Shown here one piece after another: positions 26,501 to 35,523 of a stretch of DNA of 64,000 nucleotides; positions within the stretch are counted from its first letter, which is position 1, and the number at the start of each line of letters is the position of its first letter. The notes beneath the pieces were generated by a model. That model searched no databases. It was not told where the DNA came from and was given only the letters and a program-made list of their open reading frames with translations. This DNA comes from UBA2287 sp964479665 (GTDB lineage: Bacteria; Bacteroidota; Bacteroidia; Bacteroidales; Tenuifilaceae). The stretch covers positions 1-64,000 of the forward strand of contig CAYZNN010000004.1 in NCBI GenBank assembly GCA_964479665.1, given 5' to 3'. The translations under genes and the position numbers were made by a program.

Positions 26501-26589
26501 TTATTTAAACCCGGATTAGCTTCAACAGCGACTATTAACGCGCTAAACAATAAGAAAAGCAGCAAGAACTTTGAACGAGAAAGCAGCAT
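23527..26589 (-). CDS. GH3 beta-N-acetylglucosaminidase fused to a class C beta-lactamase-like serine hydrolase
   Basis: About 1020 residues from MLLSRSKFLLL, which gives a signal peptide; the longer frame to 26652 is unlikely. The N-terminal GH3 domain (about 40-380) has the NagZ motif CAKHFPGHGDTDSDSH and the nucleophile Asp in FTDALNMKGV. A GH3 C-terminal-like segment follows. The last 400 residues are a beta-lactamase/EstB-type serine hydrolase with SITK (SxxK), YSD (YxN equivalent) and GHSG. Expected role: trimming muropeptides or GlcNAc glycans in the periplasm, with the second domain acting as esterase, amidase or D-aminopeptidase. This two-domain arrangement is widespread in Bacteroidota. 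Monocistronic. Confidence 0.92.
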   Translation of the reverse strand: MLLSRSKFLLLFLLFSALIVAVEANPGLNKLGTNESQRWVDSVMNSLSLRERIAQLFMVAAYSNRDQKHVDEIMQLVKEERIGGLCFFQGGPVRQALLTNQYQKAAKVPLLISMDAEWGLGMRLDSTLSYPRQMTLGATGDTRLVYQVGADIARQLRRLGVHFNFAPVVDINNNPLNPVINTRAFGEDREMVTQKGLAYMVALQDNGILACAKHFPGHGDTDSDSHFTLPRLNHSFQRLDSVELYPFTKLIENGVAGVMVAHLEIPSLEPKEKLAASISPNVVKSLLIEQMGYNGLIFTDALNMKGVSDYYKPVDLNYLSLVAGNDVLLFPSEVKASISRIETEVKRGRFSEEEINRRCRKIIEAKYRVGLNNYKPINTSGLTADLNKPSSEMLIRQVTQRSISVLNNSGIIPIQRLDTLKIAYLEIGYDKGNAFREQMELYAPVITYSINPTDSETDFNFLMNQLTNYNLIIVGVHTLNSRPNRNYGVTPNLTKFLFDLSLQKRMVLSLFGSPYSLSKFFNLSVMDGLIVAYDNTNITQSITAQIIFGGSEFEGSLPVSALAEYSFGKGYNSDKRIRLKYSQPEELQINSQLLQKVDSIAHDAIKKQATPGMQILAVHKGVVFYNKAFGNTTYTNANFPTDAKTLYDVASITKIAATTPLAMQLYTKGRLNLNSPICDYIKMSDTCSKRSLLVRDLLLHQAGLEAWIPFYQRTLTNLFPDQPVFANTFSTNYPFQIGANRFASRFSWPSPKFYSAEKGLDYSVKVTKNLYTTSSMKDSVFCWIMQSNLSKPGTYKYSDLGFILLHRAMDNISATTMERWVTDSLYRSMGMNYTGFNPLQHFDDDRIAPTENDMVFRKQLLDGDVHDAAAAMLGGVSGHAGLFSTANDLAKYMQMLLNGGVYGGVRYFPQATIDLFTSCVSCKTGNRRGLGFDKPEPDPSKQSPVTREASSLSFGHSGFTGVLVWADPAYDFIFVFVSNRVYPDAENKMLNSLDVRTKIHEILYKAVKGAAPGIDYFSIQ

Positions 26590-26816
26590 AAAAAAGTTAT
26601 AGTTGAGTTGTGCACCTTGCGAATTGTGTGCCATTAAGCATTCGCACAACAAATATAGCGCAACTCAAATACAATAAGCACAATTTATCACGCTATTTAT
26701 CAATTTACGATTGGGATACATCAAAATAACTATAATAAAGATGGTAAACTGAAGTTTTAAAAAGAATACGCTTTTACGTATATTTTCGTAGTATTGCAAA
26801 GCAAATTCGAAAAAGC

Positions 26817-28055
26817 ATGATAAAAGTTAACCGATTTACACTCAACAACGGCCTTAGAGTTCTAGTTCATATCGACCCATCGACCCCCATCACCACCTTT
26901 AACTTGCTTTATAACGTGGGTGCTCGCGACGAAGACCCCGAAAAAACCGGGTTTGCACACCTTTTTGAGCACCTTATGTTTGGAGGAACCCAAAACATTC
27001 CGGTATTCGATGAGCCCCTGGAGCGCATAGGAGGCGAAAATAATGCCTTCACAAGCAACGACATAACTAACTATTACATAACTCTTCCAAAAGAAAATTT
27101 GGAATTGGCATTTTGGCTGGAAAGCGATCGGATGAACTCCCTCGACTTTTCGCAGCGCAACCTCGATATTCAGAAAAGTGTGGTTATTGAAGAGTTTAGG
27201 CAAAGTTACCTGAACCAACCGTATGGCGATGCATGGCTCCTGCTCCGTCCTTTGGCTTACAAAAGCCATCCGTACCTGTGGCCCACCATTGGGAAAAGCC
27301 CCGAACATATTGAAAGGGCAAGCCTAGCCGATGTTAAAGATTTCTTTTACTCTCATTACGCACCAAACAATGCCATACTCTGCGTTTCGGGCGATGTAAG
27401 CCCTTCAGAAGTGAGAGCCCTTTCGGAAAAATGGTTCGGAACCATTGAGAAACGAATGGTTAAGGAACGCAATTTACCTGCTGAACCCCAGCAATTGGAA
27501 ATGCGAACCCTTACAGTTGAGCGTAATGTTCCTTTCGATGCTATTTATATGGCGTTCCATATGTGCAACCGACAGCATACCGACTATCGGGCTACCGATT
27601 TAATAAGCGACATACTTTCAAATGGCAAATCGTCGCGTATGGTGCAGAACCTTCTAAAAGGGAAACGGTTGTTCAGCGATATCGATGCATATATCTCAGG
27701 CGATGTGGATCCGGGACTCTTTGTGGTTTCGGGCCGATTGATGGATGGTGTTTCTTTTAAGCAAGCGCAGGATGCAATTTTTGAAGAACTTCATGCTTTT
27801 GCTGCCAACGGCATTTCGCAATACGAACTCGACAAAGTGAAAAATCGCTACGAGTCGAAATTTGCTTTTGGGCTCACCGACCCGCTTGAAGTTGCCATTA
27901 GTTTATGTTTTTACGAACTTTTCGACCGGGCTGAAGAGATTAATAACGAGGTTGAGAATTACCGTAATGTAACAACAAACGACATTGTAAGGATTGCGAG
28001 CAACCTGTTTCAACCCCGAAACTGTTCTGTACTCATGTACAAGGCATTGAAGTAA
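26817..28055 (+). CDS. M16-family zinc peptidase, catalytic subunit
   Basis: 412 residues. The inverted zinc motif HLFEH (H48, E51, H52) is present, with the distal Glu in VVIEEFRQSY about 75 residues later, so the active site is complete. No signal peptide is seen, so the protein should be cytoplasmic unless exported in another way. It is followed after 24 nt by a second M16 gene that lacks HxxEH; the pair should form the active/inactive heterodimer typical of M16B peptidases. Substrate unknown, likely short peptides. Confidence 0.93.
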   Translation: MIKVNRFTLNNGLRVLVHIDPSTPITTFNLLYNVGARDEDPEKTGFAHLFEHLMFGGTQNIPVFDEPLERIGGENNAFTSNDITNYYITLPKENLELAFWLESDRMNSLDFSQRNLDIQKSVVIEEFRQSYLNQPYGDAWLLLRPLAYKSHPYLWPTIGKSPEHIERASLADVKDFFYSHYAPNNAILCVSGDVSPSEVRALSEKWFGTIEKRMVKERNLPAEPQQLEMRTLTVERNVPFDAIYMAFHMCNRQHTDYRATDLISDILSNGKSSRMVQNLLKGKRLFSDIDAYISGDVDPGLFVVSGRLMDGVSFKQAQDAIFEELHAFAANGISQYELDKVKNRYESKFAFGLTDPLEVAISLCFYELFDRAEEINNEVENYRNVTTNDIVRIASNLFQPRNCSVLMYKALK

Positions 28056-28079
28056 TTTTTTAATTTTTCCTATACCGCT

Positions 28080-29366
28080 ATGAACCACCAAGAACCTCCA
28101 TACGCAACTCTTCCAACGAACGTAAATATTCCAGAGGCAGAAACTCATCAACTCTCCAATGGCATTAAAGTATATGCAGTTAACAAGGGTGAGATTGACG
28201 TTTGCCGCATCGATTTCCTTTTCAATGCCGGAAGTTGTGAGCAACAAGTGCCACTTCAAGCAAACGGTACCATTTCGCTAATGGTTGAGGGAACTAAGAA
28301 TCTCAATTCACAGCAAATTGCTGAGCAGCTCGAGTATCTTGGATCCTACATAAACAGAACTACTTACAGCGACTTTGCCCGTTTTTCAGTTTTTGCCGTG
28401 AACAGGAATTTGAAACCTACCCTCGCTTTAATTGAGGAGGTAATTAAAGAGCCGGTATTTCCAAGTGAGGAGATTGATATATGGCAGTCGACCGGGAAAC
28501 AGGAACTAGCTGTAAGCCTCGAAAAAACGAGCACCCTGGCACAGCGGAGGTTTATTCAATCCGTTTTCGGCAATAAACATCCTTACAGCATCTTTGCATC
28601 CCCAAGCGATTACGACACCATATCGAAATCACATTTTAACAATTTTCACAGGAAACATTTCGGAAGCCAATCGTGCCAAATATTTATTTCGGGTCGTGTT
28701 ACCAATCAGCACTTAAATCTTCTAAACGAGCACTTTGGAAAATCAATTTGGGGTGAAAACCATGTTGCAAAATCCCCATTGGCAATTTTATCCGAAAAGA
28801 ATTTACAATTTGTTTATAAAGCCAACTCGGTACAATCCACCCTCAGGGTAGGTCGTTCCCTTTTTCCTCGAAACCATGCCGATTACCCCAAAATGGCTAT
28901 CGTATCAACGTTGTTAGGTGGTTATTTCGGGTCGCGATTAATGAAAAATCTTAGAGAGGATAAGGGGTATACTTACGGCGTACATGCAACCATGCTGCCA
29001 TACGCTCAAACTAATGTATTCCAAATTGGAACCGATGTAGGCACCATGCATACTCAACCTGCATTGCACGAAATACTTTATGAAATTAAACGCATACAAA
29101 CCGATCCCATTGATGAGGACGAACTACAACTAGTAAAAGGTTCTTTGATTGGGCAATTTCTTCGAACCCTTAATGGTCAGTTTAGTATTGCCGATAGTTT
29201 AACTTGGCTGCTATACCTAAACAACCTCGACTATGGATTTTATCGGAACATGTTAGACACTATAAGCAATATTACTCCCATTCAAATTACTGAACATGCA
29301 AAAAAGTGGCTAAATGAAGAAGATTTAATTATTTGCGTTGCAGGGACACAGAACCCATTCGAATAA
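28080..29366 (+). CDS. M16-family peptidase homologue, non-catalytic subunit
   Basis: 428 residues. At the position of the zinc motif the chain reads AGSCEQQVPLQANGTISLMVEGT, with no HxxEH. The C-terminal lobe keeps the conserved Arg/Tyr pair (LREDKGYTYGVHA), which in M16B heterodimers is supplied by the inactive subunit. Translationally close to the catalytic partner (24-nt gap). Confidence 0.92.
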   Translation: MNHQEPPYATLPTNVNIPEAETHQLSNGIKVYAVNKGEIDVCRIDFLFNAGSCEQQVPLQANGTISLMVEGTKNLNSQQIAEQLEYLGSYINRTTYSDFARFSVFAVNRNLKPTLALIEEVIKEPVFPSEEIDIWQSTGKQELAVSLEKTSTLAQRRFIQSVFGNKHPYSIFASPSDYDTISKSHFNNFHRKHFGSQSCQIFISGRVTNQHLNLLNEHFGKSIWGENHVAKSPLAILSEKNLQFVYKANSVQSTLRVGRSLFPRNHADYPKMAIVSTLLGGYFGSRLMKNLREDKGYTYGVHATMLPYAQTNVFQIGTDVGTMHTQPALHEILYEIKRIQTDPIDEDELQLVKGSLIGQFLRTLNGQFSIADSLTWLLYLNNLDYGFYRNMLDTISNITPIQITEHAKKWLNEEDLIICVAGTQNPFE

Positions 29367-29434
29367 CATTTCAACCTTTTTTATTCAGATGTTAGCGGAT
29401 TGTTACTATTTTTAAAGTCGATATGAAAGAATAA

Positions 29435-30985
29435 ATGAAGGTTTGCATACTTAACATACTACTTTTAATCACCACCATTTCATTACTTGGACAAGGTACG
29501 CAACCCAAACCGTTACCCCCGACCATACAATTTCTAACCCTCGATCCGGCAACGGGTATACCTACTATAAACTGGACTGGACCGAACTTCAATCCCATCC
29601 ACCCCTCCCCTACAGGTTACATTATTTACAAAAGAATCATCGATAATTTGGGAAACCCCATTAATCAGGCTATTGCCACTGTTGAGCCCACCCAATTTTC
29701 GTACACCGATATTACCAGTAATGGGAGTGCTGGTCAAATTCAGTATACAGTTGCGTCCGACGGACCCTTTGAACCTAGCCAATTGGCAGCCCACCACGGC
29801 AGTATTTATACAACGCTCAATTTCGACTCGTGTGGCAATAAAATTTTGGTCCGTTGGGTACACTATTTAGGATGGGGTAACCGAATTGAAAAGTACAATG
29901 TTTACATGGGTACCAATTCCGACTGGACAAGCATGCAGTTAGTATCCACCACCCCTGGAAGCCAATCGGTTACAGCTGTACGTGTTACACCAAACACCGT
30001 TTACTACTTCTATGTTGAAGCAAAACGGATGGATTCGGAACAAACATCGCGTTCCAACATTGCTTCAATTGCTACCAATATGGCCCGTTGGCCATTATAC
30101 ATTAAGGTCGATTCGATAGTAGCCCGAAACAGACAAAACGATGTTTATTTCGATATTGATTTCAAAACGAGGCTCACAAAATTCACGGTTACCCGCTGGG
30201 AAAACTCCGACTCGATTGCATCCATTTTCTCGGCTAAAACCCTATACCATTTCTCGAACCCTAACGAAAAGCATTTAGCTGATACCAACGATTCTTGGGC
30301 CGCTCGTTCTCGACCCTTTTACTACAAACTGAATGCTTACGATGGTTGCAATAGGCTAGTGCGTATAAGCCGTTTAAGCAACTCCATAACCATTAGGATT
30401 GCTACCCAGGAACTAAGAAATAACGTAATATGGGATAAATTATACAGTAGGGAAAACAATAGGGTAGTGTATTCTCTTTATCGAATCACATACACCAACG
30501 AAGAGCAACCCCCAGAACTCATATATTCAATTGAAGACCCTATTGAGACTTCGTACTTAGATGATTTAACACCCTTTAAGGGGCTTGGATACTCGGCTCA
30601 GTTTTGCTACTATGTTGAAGTGAAGGAGTACAATTCGAATAATCAGGTAATTATGAAAAGCCGCTCCCGTAGGGTTTGCGTTGAAGTTGTTCCCGATATT
30701 GCAATTCCTAATGCCATTGACCCTCTAAGCAACTATACAATTGGCAATGGCTATCGCAACCTTTTCGAGCCAGTAATTTCGTTCAATTCAACCTATAAAC
30801 TCATTGTATACAATAGAATTGGTGAAATTGTATTTACAGGCGACAACGAAGGATGGAATGGTAGGATGCCCAATGGAAACCCAGCCCGAGAGGGTACCTA
30901 CGTATACAGGCTTGAAGTAAACCTAGAAAGTCGTCGACAAATTGTTAAAACGGGGAATCTGAATGTTATTTATTTAAAAAAATAG
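29435..30985 (+). CDS. T9SS type-B (gliding-motility C-terminal) secreted protein with FnIII-like domains
   Basis: 516 residues with a signal peptide (about 1-19). The body has fibronectin type III-like beta domains (WTGPNFNP...GYIIYKR, RIEKYNVYMG, TVYYFYVEAKR). The last ~90 residues form a CHU_C/gliding-motility-associated C-terminal domain, with FEPVISFNSTYKLIVYNRIGEIVFTGD, GWNGRMPNG and GTYVYRLEV, a type-B T9SS sorting signal. It is expected at the cell surface or secreted by the T9SS; a plug protein of that system is encoded at 45002. No catalytic domain recognised. Confidence 0.88.
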   Translation: MKVCILNILLLITTISLLGQGTQPKPLPPTIQFLTLDPATGIPTINWTGPNFNPIHPSPTGYIIYKRIIDNLGNPINQAIATVEPTQFSYTDITSNGSAGQIQYTVASDGPFEPSQLAAHHGSIYTTLNFDSCGNKILVRWVHYLGWGNRIEKYNVYMGTNSDWTSMQLVSTTPGSQSVTAVRVTPNTVYYFYVEAKRMDSEQTSRSNIASIATNMARWPLYIKVDSIVARNRQNDVYFDIDFKTRLTKFTVTRWENSDSIASIFSAKTLYHFSNPNEKHLADTNDSWAARSRPFYYKLNAYDGCNRLVRISRLSNSITIRIATQELRNNVIWDKLYSRENNRVVYSLYRITYTNEEQPPELIYSIEDPIETSYLDDLTPFKGLGYSAQFCYYVEVKEYNSNNQVIMKSRSRRVCVEVVPDIAIPNAIDPLSNYTIGNGYRNLFEPVISFNSTYKLIVYNRIGEIVFTGDNEGWNGRMPNGNPAREGTYVYRLEVNLESRRQIVKTGNLNVIYLKK

Positions 30986-31001
30986 CGAACCCCACTCAAT
31001 T

Positions 31002-31023
31002 CTGAATAATTCAGCTGTTTTTT
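31002..31023 (+). terminator. Weak intrinsic terminator after the T9SS protein gene
   Basis: CTGAA, loop TAA, TTCAG, then CTGTTTTTT. Short stem; lies 17 nt after the stop at 30985 and before the RSH gene. Confidence 0.35.
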
Positions 31024-31056
31024 ATATATCTTAGTTGCCTGTTACTAGTTGAGTAT

Positions 31057-33309
31057 ATGTCTATTTTTACCGAAGAAGATAATAAATTAATTCAATCGAG
31101 TTTTGAAGACCTGCTTCAAAACTGTCCCCGTTGCCAATCCGAAGAGGATTTGAAACTCATTAACAAAGCTTTCCATCTGGCCAATGAGGCCCACAAGGGA
31201 ATAAAGCGCAAATCGGGCGAACCCTATATGCTCCATCCCATAGCCGTTGCAAAAATAGTTGCCGAAGAAATTGGACTAGGGTCCAAAGCCATTGCATGCG
31301 CACTGCTACACGATGTTGTTGAAGATACAAACTACACGGTTGAAGACATCCGACACCTTTTTGGTCCCAAAATAGCATCGATTATTGATGGCCTCACTAA
31401 GATTGCTGAAGTTTTCGACACCAACTCATCGGTACAGGCCGAGAACTTTCGAAAAATGCTGCTCACTTTAGCCGACGATATTCGGGTCATTCTCATAAAG
31501 TTGGCCGACCGGCTGCATAATATGCGCACCCTCGATGCCATGCCGCAGAACAAGCAAATGAAAATTGCGGGTGAAACCATTTACCTCTACGCTCCATTGG
31601 CTCATAGGCTTGGGCTCTATGCCATAAAAACCGAACTCGAAGATTTAAGTTTAAAATACCGTTTCCCGCAAGCATACGAGGATATTCGAGGTAAAATTGT
31701 GGGCTCCGAAAAACGACGGATGCAACTCATTAATTCCTTTTCGCTTCCAATAATCGATAAACTCGAAGAGAATGGTATTGAGTTCGACATTAGCGGCAGG
31801 CCCAAATCGGTGTACTCAGTTTGGAAAAAAATTCAAACTAAGAATGTTGTGTTTGAGGATATTTTTGACCTGCTAGCCATCCGAATCATTTTTAAACCCC
31901 TTTCGCAAATACCCGAGAAAACCCAATGCTGGCATATATATTCCCTTATAACCGATATTTACAAACCCAAACCCGATCGAATTCGCGATTGGGTTAGCAC
32001 ACCCAAAGCCAATGGTTACGAAGCGCTGCATTGCACCGTAATGGGGCCTTCAGGACAGTGGGTCGAGGTTCAAATACGGTCGAAGCGCATGGATGAAATT
32101 GCCGAAAGGGGCTTTGCTGCCCACTGGCGATACAAAGAAATGGATGCCAAGGCGCAGGAAAACGAACTGGATAAATGGATTAAGCGCATTCGCGAAATGC
32201 TCGAAAACCCACAAACCAATGCTCTCGATTTCCTCGATGAATTCAAATTAAACCTCTTCTCGTCTGAGATAGTTGTATTCACACCCAAAGGTCAAACCAA
32301 AAACTTACCTAAGGGGTCTACTGCTCTCGACTTTGCTTACGAAATACACTCCGAAATTGGCAATAAGGCCATTGGCGCAAAAGTAAATCACAAATTGGTT
32401 CCACTTAGTTACGAATTAAGCAGTGGCGATCAGGTTGAAATAATTACAGCCGAGACCCAAAAACCATCGTGGGATTCGCTCTCATACGTAATAACCGCAA
32501 AGGCTAAATCGGCCATTAAATCGGCATACAAATCGGAAACAAAAAACCGCATTGAAAAGGGTAAACAAATTGTTGAAGCCAAGCTTACCGATTTGGGAAT
32601 TAAACCCTCTGCAAGGGTTTTTAATAAAATCCTACCCGCCTATAAGGTTATTTCGAAAGACGAATTGTATAGCAAAGTGGGGACGGGAGTAATTACCCTC
32701 GACGATTTAAAGAAAATTCTGAAAAAGAATACGCAAAACAAATTTATTCGTTATTGGAGCATCCAGTTTGGGAAAACGGTTCGAAAAATGTCTCGCGATA
32801 AGGAATCTGCTGAGGAAAAGGGAATTAGTACATTCAATCCCAAGCAACCATATATTATTAAAGAGGCTACCGGCAACGACGAAATTCCATACCAGATTGC
32901 GCATTGTTGCAACCCCATTCCTGGCGACGAAGTAATTGGATACCTTTCGCCCGAAAACATGGTTGTTATTCATAAAGTCACTTGCACTGAGGGCATTAGA
33001 CTTATGTCGCGCCAAGGCGACAGAATTGTTTCTGCAAAATGGACCACACATAAAATCATGTCGTTCCTTGCCCGTATTGAAATAAAGGGAATTGATCGTA
33101 TGGGAATTCTTAGCGATTTAGCCAAAGTAATCTCCGACGAGCTGAGGGTAAATATCAGAAAACTCAGCATAGAGAGCCACGATGGTATTTTCGAAAGCAC
33201 AATCGATCTGTATGTCCATAGTATAATCGACCTAAATAATTTAATTACCAATGTAATAAAAATCAAAGGGGTAGATTCTGTAATACGGATTGAAAAATTG
33301 GAAGAGTAG
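31057..33309 (+). CDS. rsh: Bifunctional RelA/SpoT homologue ((p)ppGpp synthetase/hydrolase)
   Basis: 750 residues. HD hydrolase domain (about 25-190) with MLHPIAVAKIV and LLHDVVEDT; synthetase domain (about 240-360) with RPKSVYSVWKKI, YEALHCTVMGPSG and EVQIRSKRMDEIAERGFAAHW; TGS domain (VFTPKGQTKNLPKGSTALDFAY); a zinc-finger-like helical region with YQIAHCCNPIPGDEVIG; and a C-terminal ACT domain. Length and order match long RSH enzymes. The HD motif is intact, so it probably both makes and degrades (p)ppGpp. Regulator of the stringent response. Confidence 0.95.
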   Translation: MSIFTEEDNKLIQSSFEDLLQNCPRCQSEEDLKLINKAFHLANEAHKGIKRKSGEPYMLHPIAVAKIVAEEIGLGSKAIACALLHDVVEDTNYTVEDIRHLFGPKIASIIDGLTKIAEVFDTNSSVQAENFRKMLLTLADDIRVILIKLADRLHNMRTLDAMPQNKQMKIAGETIYLYAPLAHRLGLYAIKTELEDLSLKYRFPQAYEDIRGKIVGSEKRRMQLINSFSLPIIDKLEENGIEFDISGRPKSVYSVWKKIQTKNVVFEDIFDLLAIRIIFKPLSQIPEKTQCWHIYSLITDIYKPKPDRIRDWVSTPKANGYEALHCTVMGPSGQWVEVQIRSKRMDEIAERGFAAHWRYKEMDAKAQENELDKWIKRIREMLENPQTNALDFLDEFKLNLFSSEIVVFTPKGQTKNLPKGSTALDFAYEIHSEIGNKAIGAKVNHKLVPLSYELSSGDQVEIITAETQKPSWDSLSYVITAKAKSAIKSAYKSETKNRIEKGKQIVEAKLTDLGIKPSARVFNKILPAYKVISKDELYSKVGTGVITLDDLKKILKKNTQNKFIRYWSIQFGKTVRKMSRDKESAEEKGISTFNPKQPYIIKEATGNDEIPYQIAHCCNPIPGDEVIGYLSPENMVVIHKVTCTEGIRLMSRQGDRIVSAKWTTHKIMSFLARIEIKGIDRMGILSDLAKVISDELRVNIRKLSIESHDGIFESTIDLYVHSIIDLNNLITNVIKIKGVDSVIRIEKLEE

Positions 33310-33461
33310 CTCCAATATCTTTTCCCTTTTCCTATTGTGCTCACAATATATCAATTGAATAAATACCGAGCCATGGTGTTATGTAAAAAAGCGGATTGTA
33401 ATTTTCGAATTTATAAATAAATGCTTATTTTTATCTGTTCTAAATTAAACCAATATTAACT

Positions 33462-33929
33462 ATGGGATGCGGTGCTACAACCGTTGAATCGGTAAAGAAA
33501 ATTTTCACAGAATACCTTGAAAGAAAGGGTCACAGAAAAACACCCGAACGATTTGCCATTCTTCAGGAAATATATTCTCGTGAGGGCCATTTCGACATTG
33601 AGACCCTTTACATTCATATGAAAAACAATAATTACAGAGTAAGTCGAGCTACTCTCTATAATACTATCGAACTTTTACTTGAGTGCAATTTGGTAGTAAA
33701 GCACCAATTCGGACGGAATATGGCCCAATTCGAAAAAGCTTTCGAATGCCGACAGCACGATCACCTAATTTGCATCTCATGCGGGAGCGTTACCGAGTTT
33801 TGCGATCCTCGCATATACGAAATACAGTCAACAACCGCCAAGTCGCTCAACTTCAAAGTAGCAAGCCATTCCCTCTACTTTTATGGTACGTGCAGCAAGT
33901 GCCTTAAAAAATCGAAACAGGAAGAGTAG
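33462..33929 (+). CDS. Fur-family transcriptional regulator
   Basis: 155 residues. The N-terminal winged helix (about 8-85) has HRKTPERFAILQEIYS and RVSRATLYNTIELLLE. The metal-sensing domain has ECRQHDHLICISCG and a second zinc Cys pair in CSKC near the C-terminus, so a structural zinc site is present. Subfamily (Fur, PerR or Zur) is not decided by the visible residues. Located between rsh and purA, all on the plus strand. It could act on its own promoter; no operator was identified. Confidence 0.93.
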   Translation: MGCGATTVESVKKIFTEYLERKGHRKTPERFAILQEIYSREGHFDIETLYIHMKNNNYRVSRATLYNTIELLLECNLVVKHQFGRNMAQFEKAFECRQHDHLICISCGSVTEFCDPRIYEIQSTTAKSLNFKVASHSLYFYGTCSKCLKKSKQEE

Positions 33930-34053
33930 AATACTTCCCCTTTTCGAATATTAGAAGTTATCAACATATTAAAATTCAGTAGTCAAATTGATTCCAATTC
34001 AGTTTGATTTTCTATATTTTTACACACGAAACTATTTTGAAAAATGTAAATAA

Positions 34054-34080
34054 CCGGTCGGGTTTTGGCCGGGTTTTTTA
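34054..34080 (+). terminator. Intrinsic terminator or attenuator hairpin just upstream of purA
   Basis: CCGGTC, loop GGGTTTT, GGCCGG, then GTTTTTTA. It lies 125 nt after the Fur-family stop and 37 nt before the purA ATG. It is followed by a second small stem (GGGT/ACCC). A possible -33/-7 pair (TTG, 22 nt, TATATTTT) upstream would make it part of a short purA leader. Either a terminator for the regulator gene or an attenuator for purA. Confidence 0.65.
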
Positions 34081-34116
34081 TGGGTAAGTAACCCTAAATA
34101 AAAAATATGCTACAAC

Positions 34117-35382
34117 ATGAAGAAAATTGATGTTCTGCTGGGCCTGCAATGGGGCGATGAAGGAAAAGGAAAGGTAGTTGATGTTCTTACACCCAACTAT
34201 AATGTTGTAACCCGCTTTCAGGGAGGCCCTAACGCTGGGCACTCGCTCGAATTCGAAGGCCTTAAGCATGTGCTCCACATCATACCATCGGGTATTTTTC
34301 ACAGCCAAACCCTCAACATCATTGGCAATGGAGTAGTACTCGACCCAGTAGTGTTTGCCAACGAAATTGCTTCTCTCCGAAAACTTGGGGTTGAGCCCAC
34401 CAAAAATCTCATCATTTCTAAAAAAGCACACCTAATTATACCCTCACACCGCGAACTCGATGCCGCTTCGGAAGCAGCCAAAGGAAAAAGTAAAATAGGC
34501 TCAACCCTTAAAGGTATTGGGCCAACCTACATGGATAAAACTGGCCGGAATGGGCTCAGGGTTGGCGATATTACCCGTACCGACTTCATTGAGCGCTATA
34601 AGCAATTAAAGTTGAAACACGTCTCGGTACTTAAACAGTTCGACTATGAGGCAAATATTGAACAACATGAAAAAGCATGGTTCGAAGGCGTTGAGGTTGT
34701 TAAACAATTTCGCCTTGTTGATTCGGAATATGAAATTAACCATCTGCTTGCCGAAGGCAAATCTATTCTGGCCGAGGGGGCTCAGGGTACCCTACTCGAT
34801 ATCGATTTCGGCTCCTACCCTTTTGTAACCTCATCGAATACCATTTGTGCCGGAGCATGCACAGGGCTAGGAATTGCCCCAACAACTATTGGTAGGGTTA
34901 TGGGCATTGTTAAAGCTTACTGTACAAGAGTTGGCTCAGGTCCATTCCCAACAGAATTGGAAAATGAAACGGGACAAAAGTTACGCGATATTGGTCGCGA
35001 GTACGGCTCAACAACCGGCCGCCCCAGACGCTGCGGCTGGCTCGATTTGGTTGCGCTACGCTACGCTATTATGCTTAACGGTGTTACCGACCTCATTCTT
35101 ACAAAAGCCGATGTTCTCGATTCGTTCGAAACCATTAAATTGGCAACAGCTTACAGAGTAAATGGGATGGTAACCCAGCAATTACCATTCGACATTGATA
35201 CTCCTATTGAACCCATATATACCGAATTGAAGGGCTGGAATTCACCCATTACGCACTGCAAAAGCAAAAACGAATTACCTACTGAGCTGAAAGGCTATAT
35301 TGCTTTTATTGAAAAAAAGGTGGGTGTACCAGTTTCAATAGTGTCGGTTGGGCCTAATAGGGATGCAACCATTAACATGTAG
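34117..35382 (+). CDS. purA: Adenylosuccinate synthetase
   Basis: 421 residues; condenses IMP and aspartate with GTP to adenylosuccinate in AMP synthesis. The family motifs are visible: LQWGDEGKGK at the N-terminus (catalytic Asp and P-loop), GGPNAGHS, the GSTLKGIGPTY segment, AEGAQGTLLDIDFGSYPFVTSSN and TTGRPRRCGWLD. Length is normal for bacterial PurA. Preceded by a terminator-like hairpin and followed by a convergent stem-loop. Confidence 0.97.
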   Translation: MKKIDVLLGLQWGDEGKGKVVDVLTPNYNVVTRFQGGPNAGHSLEFEGLKHVLHIIPSGIFHSQTLNIIGNGVVLDPVVFANEIASLRKLGVEPTKNLIISKKAHLIIPSHRELDAASEAAKGKSKIGSTLKGIGPTYMDKTGRNGLRVGDITRTDFIERYKQLKLKHVSVLKQFDYEANIEQHEKAWFEGVEVVKQFRLVDSEYEINHLLAEGKSILAEGAQGTLLDIDFGSYPFVTSSNTICAGACTGLGIAPTTIGRVMGIVKAYCTRVGSGPFPTELENETGQKLRDIGREYGSTTGRPRRCGWLDLVALRYAIMLNGVTDLILTKADVLDSFETIKLATAYRVNGMVTQQLPFDIDTPIEPIYTELKGWNSPITHCKSKNELPTELKGYIAFIEKKVGVPVSIVSVGPNRDATINM

Positions 35383-35467
35383 TGTCAAACGTAAATTTTC
35401 TCCGTTATGTAAACGGTTTGCATTTCCAATAGCAATGCAAAATCAATTCACACAATGGATTAATTGA

Positions 35468-35498
35468 AAAGGGTGGCTCATTTTCATGTCCACCCTTT
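35468..35498. terminator. Bidirectional stem-loop between purA and trxA
   Basis: AAAGGGTGG and CCACCCTTT form a perfect 9-bp stem with a 13-nt loop, in the gap between two convergent genes. T-runs on either side are short (TTTC on plus, TTTTC on minus), so it may terminate both transcripts weakly or stabilise 3' ends. Confidence 0.55.
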
Positions 35499-35523
35499 CT
35501 GCTAAATAAAAACTCGTCCTAAA

